Below the pieces are notes generated by a model. The model was not told the DNA's origin. It did not search any database and was given only the letters and a program-made list of their open reading frames with translations. From NCBI GenBank assembly GCA_005784505.1, contig VCAZ01000094.1, positions 826,501 through 890,500 of the forward strand: a DNA stretch of 64,000 nucleotides. Reading direction: 5' to 3'. Source of the stretch: Bagarius yarrelli. Taxonomy: Eukaryota; Chordata; Actinopteri; Siluriformes; Sisoridae. Positions 54,547 to 64,000 of this stretch are shown here, piece by piece. Each line of letters starts with the position of its first letter. Position 1 is the first letter of the stretch. The position numbers were made by a program, and so were the translations under genes.

Positions 54547-54671
54547 TCTCTCATTCATCCCCTCCCTCTGTCTCCTTCTGTCCCCTGCTCCTGTCTTGCT
54601 CTCTTCTGTCTCTCCTGCAGAATCCAGAAGGAGCTGGCTGAGATCACTCTGGATCCTCCACCCAACTGCAG
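52828..54671 (+). CDS. ube2e3: UBE2E3 ubiquitin-conjugating enzyme E2 E3, N-terminal part (3' exons outside window)
   Basis: Two coding segments, 52828-53033 and 54621-54671, join in phase to give residues 1-85. The protein starts MSGERQRSDDESPSTSSGSS then DADQRDPP, nearly identical to human UBE2E3, has a Gln5 run and a Lys-rich stretch, and enters the UBC fold at IQKELAEITLDPPPNC. Known for the family: a ~207-residue E2 with a disordered N-terminal extension that accepts ubiquitin from E1 on a catalytic Cys in the UBC domain and imports into the nucleus via importin-11 when charged. The catalytic Cys and the rest of UBC are not in the window; none of their sequence was found up to 64000. Divergent to CWC22, as in human, which supports UBE2E3 over UBE2E1/UBE2E2. 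Confidence 0.95.
53034..54620. other. UBE2E3 intron 2
   Basis: Contains a headless family-A SINE on minus (53720-53822), a (TA)n run (53979-54007), an (AC)n run (54462-54484) and a (CT)n run (54513-54545) near the acceptor. Region 53100-53700 shows nothing recognisable. Confidence 0.65.
53720..53822 (-). mobile_element. tRNA-derived SINE, family A (partial)
   Basis: GGGGGTTAAGAGCCTTGTTC, AGGGGCCCAACAGTGGTATC, CTGGGAATCGAACCCACAG on the plus strand. Confidence 0.85.
54621..54671 (+). CDS. ube2e3: UBE2E3 second coding exon
   Basis: 51 bases: completes Arg69, then IQKELAEITLDPPPNC and AG of Ser86. Flanked by a strong CTCTCCTGCAG acceptor and CAG|GTAGGC donor. Identical to human across all full codons. 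Confidence 0.97.
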
Positions 54672-56126
54672 GTAGGCAATTTATCGCTCATTCAAACACT
54701 TTTACGCCTCTTGTTTGCGTTCGAACGAGCCGCCGAGGAGCATTTCCATTAAACCCCACCTGCTGCCGCTGCTTTTAAACTCGACACCAGAGACCAAACG
54801 CTGCGGGACGTCGTTTTATTTGTACCGTCTCAGGTTGCTGAATTGCGCTCGGTGTTCATGAAGCTACGGTCTTATAATTAACATTATTGTTATTATTGAT
54901 GGCATTGCTGAAGGATGAGATGCGAGTGGTTTTTTATGATTTTCTTCATTTTCTGGATGATCTTTTAGACCTTCCGGATTTCTTCTAACAGAAGCCAGTT
55001 GTTTACATAAGTTAAATATTTTTAGGTATAAATAAAACTTTGCTGTGAATCTAAACTCTCTACCGAGAGTGCATTTTGGCGGTAATCTCCACCTCGCAAT
55101 GTTGGAACACAGAAAAACTGGCGGAAAGTCAAGGATGTGACATGGATGACGATGGATATGATGATGATGATGATCTTTTCATGCTGTTTTATACAAAACT
55201 CCCTGCAGAAATATTTGTGATAAAATACTTACAAGCAAAAACGTACGGAAGTTAATATGTTTTTGATTTTGTGTGTCTTTGTGTGTGGGGCTTATAAATG
55301 CACACTTGTGTAACTGGTGTTGCATCTGCTTGAGCGGCTTTGTGCTATTCGTTGTTGTAATTCTTGTTCTTTCTTAAGAACAAAAGTCTGTGAGGTTCTG
55401 CGGAGCTTCTGGTTGTCGATAGGGTTTTGGCCGGTGGGGTGGTTTTGAGGTCTGGTGGGTGCAGTTATGACTCGTTCGCTGCCTCTTATTGTGCATTCTG
55501 TGGTGGTTTCCATTAACGCAGTAGCTGTTGTGTTTCCATCCGATAACTGAGATTGATTTGAATGTTAAATAACAACATGCAACAATTACAATACTGCCTG
55601 TTTTATATGTGTTTATATTGTTCGTTGGTTGTTTGACAAGGCTATGCTGTGTAGCTAGTTGTAGCTGCTTTTAAACCTAATCTAGCTAAAAAGGACGGAA
55701 AAAGGGGTTTGGGCAGGTGGTTGGGGGTCTAACTAACCTGGGTGTCTCAACAGAAAGAAAGTGCCTCAGTCCATTAAAGGGTCCATTGTGCACCTTTACA
55801 AGCTGTTTGAATGGAAAATATGTGTTGGCAGTGTGTGTACAATGTGTGTTGGCAGTGTGTGTACACAATCACGCGATAATGATAAAGATCCATCCAGTGT
55901 TTTTAATCTTGTTAAGTTATTTCCTCTTTCTCAAATAATTTACACCTTTATCAGTATCTTCTCCATCATCCAATATTTTATCTCTGTATGTGAATTAGTC
56001 CATTATAACATTATAATAACATTGTTTAGAGCACTGACATCACCGGAATACGCATGGAAATTGTTATTTTAATAAGTAAGCAGTATTTTTTTTATAGGAC
56101 AGACAGAGATGAAATGGGGAGATAGA

Positions 56127-56152
56127 AAGAGAGAGAGAGAGAGAGAGAGAGA
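56127..56152 (+). repeat. (GA)n microsatellite
   Basis: About 13 GA dinucleotides. Confidence 0.95.
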
Positions 56153-57315
56153 AGGGTGGTACCGGAAAGGACCCAAGCCGGAATCGAACCCGGGTGCTGG
56201 AGCGCAACTGTTTGAGAAGGTTTTGGGTGGAAGGGCAAAAATTGCTCATAGTACCTCCCCCTTGCTTTACACTACAGATAGTCGGGGTCGTGGTGTAGAG
56301 TAGCTCTTATTGGCTGTTGGGTTTTTTGACTAGCGATCAGGAGACAACAGATTTTATATTAGGGTCATAGCAATGTTTTTAAATTTGTTTCAGACAAAAA
56401 AAAATTCTGGAAATTGCAGTGTGAGCTTGTCTTAAGAAAGACAACAGAAGAATGTAAAAATAATCCGGGGCAATATAACCCACTTACACTGCTATCCTAA
56501 CCCGCCAGGAAATGTAGGTTATAAAGTCATATATATTTGCCCTACAGCTCGTCATTCACACTTTAGAGAAGATTAGTATCCGGATCGAGTGTTCCTAAGG
56601 GAGATGATGGTCTATGAGGATTGGTGTGATTGGGATTGATCCGAAGCGTCTGATAGAAGAAAGGAGAGGAGTTAAAAGGGTCACGAATTGGGTGTGTAAA
56701 GTGTGTGATTATTCTCTCAGCCTGCTTCCTGATCTTCCTGAGGTTCTTCGGTTTGGAAAGAAGATTGTCGGGCTCAGGAACGTGAAGGACGGAAATTCTG
56801 ACACTGTCTTTTATTGATAGTCTTCAGACTAAGGAGGTGAAGGCGAGAGGTATCTCTGGTCAACCTTAGAGGATAAAGAGATAAATCCATTACAGCACAG
56901 TGAACATTTTTCTTCTCATATCACAGCTTGAGTCAGTCATAATACAGCAGCGAGATGGGTAACGACCTCACTCAAGGGCCTGACAGTCAATTCTGGGACT
57001 TAAACCACTATCTTTCAATATAAAACTCAAAACCCCGAACCATTTGAGCCACCATTGTCCCCAGACTCATCTTCAGACCCGTTTCCTTCCCGGACAAATC
57101 TGATGGGTGTATTGCACAGGTTTGACTGATGGATCTATAAAGGGACCGGCATTTGTGTAAAGGGAAAATAAAGTGTTGATTGGAAAATTCCTCAATGTCA
57201 CCGTCTGACTGTCAGGACGCTGGTAAACCCCTGACAGGTGGAGGTTTGCAAGCAGAGCTGGATCAATCTAGTCTGGAGAAATTTGAGGTCTGACACTTTT
57301 TCAAAAATTGGATTC

Positions 57316-57466
57316 TTGTGATGGATTGACGACCTGTTCGGGGTGACCCCTGCCTTTCGCCCAATGACAGCTGGGATAGACTCCAGCAGATCCCCGTGAC
57401 CCTGATTATAAATAAGCAGGTATAGACAAAGGATGGATGGATGGATGGATGGATGGATAGATGGAT
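57316..57466 (+). mobile_element. SINE family B (3' part, GGAT tail)
   Basis: GTGATGGATTGACGACCTGT, GCTGGGATAGACTCCAGCAG, TCCCCGTGACCCTGATTATA then (GGAT)n. Confidence 0.88.
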
Positions 57467-57537
57467 TATTGTGTAGCCTGTTGAACAAATAAACAACATT
57501 CTAGCAAATAGATGCAATATTTCGCTTTGTTTAAAAT

Positions 57538-57655
57538 TAGGAAAGTGGTAGCTCGGTGATTAAGGTCATGTGTTAAATTTACAGCACCACTAAGCTGCCG
57601 CTGTTGCTGGGCTTCTGAGCAAAACTGTTCACTTGGATGTAAAAAAAAATAGATG
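57538..57655 (+). mobile_element. tRNA-derived SINE, family A (degraded)
   Basis: GGAAAGTGGTAGCTCGGTGA head, ACAGCACCACTAAGCTGCCG, then an early decay of the tail. Confidence 0.8.
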
Positions 57656-58078
57656 ATAGTAGTGTGCCCTTATTTACTGTATCACAAAATCCAGTGTCCT
57701 ATTGCCTGGGGTGGAATGGTATGTAATTCAAATGTTTAAGGGGGCAAATACTTATCCAACTAGCATAGAATGAGAGAACAGGTAGCTAATGACATTGGGG
57801 ATAAATATAAACTTAATTATTATTTTTTTTGGTAATTTTTAATGTAGTTTCTCTTGCGGGGAGGGGGGGGGTGTTGGAGTTTCGTTTATAAAAGGTGGCA
57901 TGAATTTTACCGTCACTTTCAAATTAGCGTCAGTTAGCAATTCGGCAACGAAACTGGAAATAAAAAAAAAAAAAAACTTAAACACAAAACGTTTATTAAC
58001 ATAACGAATATCTCACGTGATGTCATGTCGAAACAACGGTGGGGGTTGGTGCCGCGGTGGGCAAGTGACATAATACAC

Positions 58079-58272
58079 AAATTACATTTACGACATTTGG
58101 CGGATGTCCTTATCCAGAGCGACTTACATTTATCTCTTTTATACAACCGAGCAATTGCGGGTTAAGGGCCTTGCTCAGGGGCCCAACAGTGGTGGCTTGG
58201 TGGTGCTGGGAATCGAACCCCAATCTTACAATTAGCAGTCCAGCACCTTAACCACTGCGCTACCATTTCCCA
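58079..58272 (-). mobile_element. tRNA-derived SINE, family A (full length)
   Basis: One of the best copies. Minus strand: AAATGGTAGCGCAGTGGTTA, GGTGCTGGACTGCTAATTGT, GGGTTCGATTCCCAGCACC, CCACTGTTGGGCCCCTGAGC, AAGGCCCTTAACCCGCAATT, CTCTGGATAAGGACATCCGC and a CGTAAATGTAA end. tRNA-like A and B boxes are intact. Confidence 0.96.
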
Positions 58273-58514
58273 GCCCATCAGTGACACCTTAGGAACGATT
58301 AGTGTAAAAATTAAAAACTAAATAAAATAAGCCTATAAAAGTAATAAAAGTTTGGAAAAGTGGGTGTGGCTAATCCGGGGTAGCCTTCGTGAAAGTGCCC
58401 CTCTGATTGAAGACAAATTGAAGTTGATCTTGATTCTCTACACGCCTGAGCACACGGATAAAAGAGCGAGATCAGACAGTATCAAACCGATCACAATTGT
58501 CTGTTTAATCCGTC

Positions 58515-58770
58515 TGTCTGTCTGTCTGACTGTCTGTCTGTCTGTCTGTCTGACTGTCTGTCTGTCTGACTCTCCCCTCATGTTTATAATTCCGGTCCTC
58601 AGGCAGCTACAAGAAACATCCTATTTACAATACTTCCTCATTGTCTGGAAACACAAGCAGGATGATATCACACCTCATCCGGATCCTTCTACACGGGCTT
58701 ATCAGGAACACCGGCAGCACTGCTGTCAACACACACACACTCGCATACACACACACTCGCATACACACAC
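58515..58770 (+). repeat. TCTG tetranucleotide and (CA)n blocks
   Basis: (TCTG)n at 58515-58570 with ACTG interruptions; two (CA)n runs at 58730-58770 separated by CTCGCATA. Confidence 0.93.
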
Positions 58771-58904
58771 ACCATTATAAGCAACGGCACCAACATACAC
58801 GTCTTATTGTAATTTTTGCACCAGTACCCTTTATACTGACACATACTTATCCGGAAACTTCTGATTCATCACTTAATTGAGATCTGTTTAATTATTAATG
58901 CGTA

Positions 58905-58950
58905 ACTAACTAACTAACTAACCAACTAACCAACTAACTAACTAACTATT
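58905..58950 (+). repeat. (AACT)n microsatellite
   Basis: About eleven AACT/ACTA units with two CCAA variants. Confidence 0.9.
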
Positions 58951-59072
58951 AAAACACATTTACATTCATATATTCATTTCAAAAGAAATGGTAATTAAGA
59001 GATTATAGATATATAACAATGGACAATAGCAAAAATGTATCGGAGACAAACAGGGCTGTGTGTCTTAGGGGT

Positions 59073-59074
59073 GT

Positions 59075-59116
<42 letters not shown>
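59073..59116 (+). repeat. (GT)n microsatellite
   Basis: About 22 GT dinucleotides. Confidence 0.98.
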
Positions 59117-59120
<4 letters not shown>

Positions 59121-59504
59121 GCATGAATGAACGTGTATATATTTTTATTCAGTTGTGCGTGTGTGTGTATGTGTGCTAATGTTTGAATTTATTTGTGTGT
59201 GTGACTGTCCCTCATTGTGAGACATGTGGAGACGTACTGTCCTGCTAGAACACACCTGTTTTTCTCCTCCAATCTGTCTTTCTGTGTGTGTCTGTCTCTC
59301 CGTTTTTTTCCTCAGTGTTTGTCTCGATTTTTTTGTCTTGCTGCCTCTTGTTATTTGTTCTCTCTCTTTTTCTCACCCGCTCAGTTTTCCTTTATCTCCG
59401 TCTCTTTTGTCTTTTTTGTAGTTGTCAGTTTGAGTTTCTGGCGCTTTATTGGCAGACAAATAATTGTATTGCCAAAGCAAATGTGTCTCGTCCCCCATCT
59501 ATCC

Positions 59505-59577
59505 ATCTCTCTCTCTCTCTCTTTCTCTCCTTTCTCTCTTTTATTCCTTCTTGTCTATTGCTTTGTCTGTGTATTAT

Positions 59578-59635
<58 letters not shown>

Positions 59636-59716
59636 TCATTCTTTCTTTCTTTGGAGCACGCTCTCTTTTTCTGTGTTTGCTCTGTCTATGTCTCTTTTAT
59701 TCTTTTTTTCCTTTTT

Positions 59717-59784
<68 letters not shown>

Positions 59785-59989
59785 TTCTTTCTTTCTCTCT
59801 CTCTCTCTCTTCTTTCTTCTTTTCTTCTTTCTTTTCCTTCTTTCCTCTTTTTCTCTTTCTTCCTTCCTTTTCTTTCCTTTCCTCTTTCCTTCTTTCATTG
59901 CTTTGTCTGTGTCTTATTCTGTCTGTCTGTCTCTTTCAAAGGCTTTATTGGCATGTCCATATATACAGTTACAGTTTTGCCAAAGCACA

Positions 59990-60022
<33 letters not shown>
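59505..60022 (+). repeat. (CT)n/(TTTC)n polypyrimidine tract
   Basis: Includes (CT)n at 59590-59630, perfect (TTTC)n at about 59716-59784 and (CT)n at 59993-60022. Between them lies GTCTCTTTCAAAGGCTTTAT + TGGCATG, an echo of GCGCTTTATTGGCAGACAA at 59441-59460, so the tract contains a duplicated segment with CCAAAGCA.A.TGTCTC. Open frames of up to 279 codons are artefacts. Confidence 0.95.
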
Positions 60023-60024
<2 letters not shown>

Positions 60025-60205
60025 TATACCCCAGGTAAATAAAATGAATGTTAAAGGACGATTAATTCCCTCCAACCCTCCTACCCAGCTCTCCATCCAT
60101 CATTACCCCGCGGGCCTGTTCAGCTGATTTGTAATACTAGACGTAGGTAGACACTGAGAGACGGTCGTGGGCATCATGGGAGACTGAACGATGGGGATCT
60201 GTAGG

Positions 60206-60396
60206 TGGGAAGTGGTGCTCATGGTTAAGGTGTTGGATTACCAACCCGAAGGTTGTGGGTTCGATTCCCAGCTCCGGCAAGCCACCACTGTTGGACCCCT
60301 GAGCAAGGCCCTTAACCCCCAATTGCTCAGTTGTATAACAAGGAATATTGTAAGTCGCTCTGGATAAGGGCGTCTGCCAAATGCTGCAAATGTAGA
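60206..60396 (+). mobile_element. tRNA-derived SINE, family A (full length)
   Basis: GGGAAGTGGTGCTCATGGTT, GTTGGATTACCAACCCGAAG, GGGTTCGATTCCCAGCTCC, CCACTGTTGGACCCCTGAGC, CCCCCAATTGCTCAGTTGTA, GTCGCTCTGGATAAGGGCGT and CTGCCAAATGCTGCAAATGT. With 58079-58272 it defines family A. Confidence 0.96.
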
Positions 60397-61049
60397 TATG
60401 CAGGTCTGCGCATTAAAGCCGTGGGTCTGGGAATTGAACCCAACACTATCTGCGTAAGTCTGATTATGTTTTCCTCGTCTGGAGAACAGCTGTGCGGCTG
60501 CTGCCCACTCATTTATTCAGAATGACATCACCGGCGTTGCTGCGGCTAATTAATACAGTGTAGAATGGAAGACCAGCAGTTAGTCCTGATACTCCTTTAA
60601 TGCCCCTAGGATGCCTCTATGATGCTTCCACGGCATTCCTCAGATGCCCCCCTGCCCTGGTTCAATGTACATTTTTTTACCTCTTGATATTGTTTGTGTC
60701 ATTGTGTTAATAAAGGTTATAGGTCATTATAACAGTTTATTTAATCCAACAGGATCAGACAGTAAAGACAGTAAAAATAAAGACAGTGTCGGTGATGTAA
60801 ACCACCGCAACTTTATTAAAAAATAGCATCTGTCATTGTGTCACTGCTGAAAACACACTCGCTTTATTAATCGCGCTGAGAACTTCTATTCATAGCAAAA
60901 ACATCGGGTTCATATTTTCACACGGAGCTTTTCTACATTTCCTGGATTTGATTTTTCGGTCTCCTTTTTCCTCGTGTTATTTCAAGAAATATGAAGACAG
61001 ACAAGTGCTTAAGGGTTCCTGCTTGGAAAACTCACATTTCCACCCGTTA

Positions 61050-61180
61050 GGATTCCCCCGATACCGTCGATCTGACACTCTCGGGCCCCTTCGCAAGGCC
61101 CTTGACCTTTAACTGCTCTGTTGGATTAAAATGAAAAAGTGGTTCTGGAAACAAACGTCTGCCAAAAGACAGAAATGAAA
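61050..61180 (+). mobile_element. tRNA-derived SINE, family A (degraded, headless)
   Basis: CTCTCGGGCCCCTTCGCAAG, GGCCCTTGACCTTTAACTGC, ACAAACGTCTGCCAAAAGAC. Confidence 0.75.
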
Positions 61181-61246
61181 CGTGACCGCAACAAATTTCA
61201 CAGTCGCAGCTGCTCAGGGTTTTTTTTTCCCCCTTCACTAACACCT

Positions 61247-61702
61247 GCGTGTGTGTGTGTGTGTGACACGTGACCGGGCTGGTGGAATAATATCGTCTGT
61301 AATATATATCTATAGCGTGATATCGATCTCGTTATGTTATATCCCGTATCGTGTATCGAAGTCTTCTCCGGCTCTGGCAGGCGTGTAAATCCTCACCCAT
61401 GGTTTAACCGTGCAGAGCAGCGAGGCAGCAACATCGGCGTCGCGTCGGCGCATATCATCCGTCTGACACGCATCTGTCCTCAGCAGCGGCAGAACCAGCT
61501 TTATTTGCGGGGCGGTGGTGAGAGAACCAACAAACTAGCAGCGTGAGCCGATTTTTTCTGGACGGCAGCTGGTTATAATCACGGGGGGGAAAAAATCCCC
61601 TACAAAGGCCACATGCCGAGATTTCGCTGTTTCTGGAGTTTTACTGACACTTCTGTGCTGGGAACAGAGTGAGAATGTGTGTGTGTGTGTGTGTGTGGGA
61701 CG
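61247..61702 (+). repeat. Short (GT)n microsatellites
   Basis: (GT)n at about 61249-61264 and 61677-61697. The sequence between (61270-61670) is CpG-richer and unassigned. Confidence 0.85.
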
Positions 61703-62022
61703 GGATAGAAAAAAACTATGTAAAAAGTGTCTAAAATAACATTTAGGAATATATATATAAATTGGATGAGCAGATCAGATTTGTTTTTAATAGGAATTGT
61801 TTTTTTTACCCGGTGGCGGGGCTTTGGGGGGAATGAAAATGGGGGTCGTTTATGTTTGTGCCACTTCGACCCCATAATGCGAACGGAGTGCTATGATTTA
61901 CCGCTTATTTCCTCCCGGGATGCACTTTTTATCCGGCGCATGAGGAGGTTAGGAGCGATTGATTAGAATTCAGGCCGTGCGCGGGAGGGCGAATAGAACA
62001 GGATGCAGAACATACAGCAGAT

Positions 62023-62047
62023 TAGAGAGAGAGAGAGAGAGAGAGAA
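62023..62047 (+). repeat. (GA)n microsatellite
   Basis: About 12 GA dinucleotides. Confidence 0.95.
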
Positions 62048-62303
62048 AGGGGGGGGAGGGAGGAGGAAGTGTTATATTGATCCTGTTCTGTTGCCTTTAA
62101 ATGAAAGAAGAACAGATGAAAATGTGATTATGTTTATACTCTCAGTAACCGTGTTATCAGTTCAGCGTTTGAGGAACAGGTGCTGTTCAGTGTGCTGATT
62201 AGTGCGGAAACTGCCGGCGGTGTGTATCAGGAGGTTCTGGGAGGAGTGTGTGATGTGCAGTGCATCTGTCCGGTCATCTGTTTGTGGTGAGCGTGTATAC
62301 ATG

Positions 62304-62740
62304 GTACTGAGACTGATACAGAGGCCACACTTCCTCCACTGAGACTGATACAGAGGCCACACCTCCTCCACTAATCCTCCATGAATACTGATACAGAGGC
62401 CACACCTCCTCCACTGAGACTGATACAGAGGCCACACCTCCTCCACTAATACTGATACAGAGGCCACACCTCCTCCACTGAGACTGATACAGAGGCCACA
62501 CCTTCTCCACTGAGACTGATACAGAGGCCACACCTCCTCCACTGAGACTGATACAGAGGCCACACCTTCTCCACTGAGACTGATACAGAGGCCACACCTC
62601 CTCCACTGAGACTGATACAGAGGCCACACTTCCTCCACTGAGACTGATACAGAGGCCACACCTCCTCCACTGAGACTGATACAGAGGCCACACCTCCTCC
62701 ACTGAGACTGATACAGAGGCCACACCTCCTCCACTGAGAC
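62304..62740. repeat. Minisatellite, 32-bp unit, about 13 copies
   Basis: Unit ACTGAGACTGATACAGAGGC + CACACCTCCTCC. Variants are CTTCC, CTTCTC and CTAATACTGATAC; one copy carries an ATCCTCCATGA insertion. 32 is not a multiple of 3, so minus-strand open frames of 111-190 codons are artefacts. Confidence 0.96.
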
Positions 62741-63088
62741 TTTATAATATAAGATTTATAATAAAAACAATAACAGCTCAATGGATTAAGGAGAACAGAT
62801 CAAACTTTTATAAGCACCAGATCGATGCCGTACACTCGTATCCCCCAATTACATCTATTGATTATCGATCTGAAGGTTTGGTCTGAAGGATCCGTTGTGG
62901 CAGATGAGCTTTTCCAGCGTCTCTCCTGTGTGTGTCCTGTTTCCGATGTGTGTTGTTTGCAAACCGCCGATCCGCATCATGTTACTAAAGCTCAGATAAG
63001 AAGCAGAAAGGAGGTGTGATGGTGTGACAGTTTTGCCTGCTTTAAAGATAAGCGCACAGTGGATCTAGTGCCTCTATTCTACACACAT

Positions 63089-63091
<3 letters not shown>

Positions 63092-63123
<32 letters not shown>

Positions 63124-63251
63124 CTGCTCTGTTTGGCACCTTTACACACTCGAGTCGTTCTCTCTTGTATAAATAATGATATGTTTCTTTGACAAAGCTT
63201 TATCCTGAAGCTCTTAGTCACGTCCAACAGCATGTATTTGTCAAAGCTTTA

Positions 63252-63289
<38 letters not shown>
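63092..63289 (+). repeat. (CA)n and (GT)n pair in inverted orientation
   Basis: (CA)n at 63092-63121 and (GT)n at 63255-63289, about 135 bp apart and complementary, so they could pair in RNA or single-stranded DNA. TGACAAAGCTTTAT.CTG phrases (63190-63205 and 63239-63253) are a short direct repeat between them. Confidence 0.95.
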
Positions 63290-64000
63290 ATTTGTTCTGG
63301 GGATGAATATGCGGTTTGTAAAACACACATCTGCGCTCACCTCACACTCGTTAAACTCAATTATTAGTAATTTGCTGCATAGGGCTTTTGATTACAAGGT
63401 TATTCGGAGCGTTAGCTCTCTAAATAGCAATACTGCATACTTTATATACTTTTATAACCTCACTATAAACCTCTCCAACACCACAGCTTTATGACCTCAT
63501 TATATCTCCATTACCCTAATACACAACCATGTAATATCACTATATATACTATTGCATAACCTTTCTGTATACTTTACTACTGTTTACTATTTAGTATCGT
63601 TGTCGCACAGTCGTTTGATCTTATATATCATAATGTGAAGGTCTGCAATAGCGCGGTTTCTCCAGGGTGGCGCTGTAGCGCAAGACTGTAAATCAGAGGT
63701 CAACTTCACTTATATGATAACGTCGGAGTGTTTAACAAAACTAGACACAGAATGCTGTTATTATTTTTTTTTTTTGCTAAAACACCTTTATAACATCGCT
63801 ATTAAACCTCACCACACAACTTAATAACCTCGTTATATCCAGCTATAACCTTTCTTCATACCTGCCCATTACCTGACTACACATCTCATAACCTCACAAT
63901 GCACATCCATACAATCACTACATGCCTTTATAACCATTTTCCATACCACATGAAACCCCTTTTTGCACCTCAATATATCTACCCGCATACATAACCAGAA

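Larger units (their letters stand above)
54672..64000. other. UBE2E3 intron 3 (incomplete)
   Basis: Over 9 kb with no further UBE2E3 exon; the expected SAGPKGDNIYEWR peptide was not found. Repeats are listed separately. Stretches 54700-56050, 60600-61040, 61270-61990 and 63290-64000 have no family I can name; 63480-64000 is AT-rich with repeated TATAACCTC.C-type phrases. Confidence 0.7.

Noticed and set aside
58079..60396. tRNA genes at the SINE heads
   Set aside because: A and B boxes are present, but the sequences continue into the SINE body and do not close an acceptor stem; they are pol III promoters of retroposons.
62162..62781. 111-190-codon minus-strand open frames with SVSVEEVWPLYQ repeats
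   Set aside because: Translations of the 32-bp minisatellite in its three frames.
54672..64000. Additional UBE2E3 exons (UBC domain)
   Set aside because: No frame encoding the expected conserved GDNIYEWR, HPN-type or catalytic Cys region was seen on the plus strand; they are probably beyond the window.

Overview
This window is vertebrate nuclear DNA, almost certainly from a teleost fish. It has short spliced exons, long AT-rich introns, very abundant dinucleotide and tetranucleotide microsatellites, and dozens of tRNA-derived SINE copies. Two SINE families dominate. Family A ends in a 'CTGGATAAGGGCGTCTGCC' type tail. Family B has a tRNA-like head, a 'CTGGAGTCTATCCCAGC' body and an (AATG)n tail. 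These, together with the 'AACCTTGAGAGGAACCAGA' repeat and an ostariophysan-type short inverted-terminal-repeat element, suggest an otophysan fish, perhaps a catfish. The order is inferred from remembered repeat motifs, not proven.

Two protein genes can be read. On the minus strand, 1104-13576 carries the first 14 coding exons of CWC22, the spliceosomal factor that brings eIF4A3 to the exon junction complex. All 14 exon phases join without conflict to give about 557 codons covering the acidic/SR-rich N-terminus, the whole MIF4G domain, the acidic linker and the start of the MA3 domain. The rest lies left of base 1. On the plus strand, UBE2E3 (ubiquitin-conjugating enzyme E2 E3) starts near 49.6 kb with a probable non-coding first exon. 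Coding exons follow at 52828-53033 and 54621-54671, and the catalytic UBC exons lie right of the window. The genes are divergent and about 36 kb apart, the same neighbours and orientation as on human chromosome 2q31.

Region by region: 1-13.6 kb is CWC22 with intronic repeats, including a ~166-bp tandem array, a hairpin element and an antisense CR1/Rex1-like LINE fragment. 13.6-49.6 kb is intergenic. It holds a ~2.4-kb minisatellite of a 28-bp unit, a 36-bp minisatellite that grew inside the reverse-transcriptase frame of an RTE-like LINE, decayed hAT and Ty3/Gypsy fragments, a tRNA-Glu-like pseudogene, a 71-bp tandem array, large (ATCC)n and (CT)n blocks, and a few low-repeat stretches that look like candidate conserved non-coding elements. 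49.6-64 kb is the 5' part of UBE2E3, with long pyrimidine tracts in its introns and a 32-bp minisatellite near 62.5 kb.

No operon, CRISPR array or defence system is present. Most long open frames come from simple or tandem repeats. The most interesting signals are how several tandem arrays arose and the N-terminal extension of CWC22.
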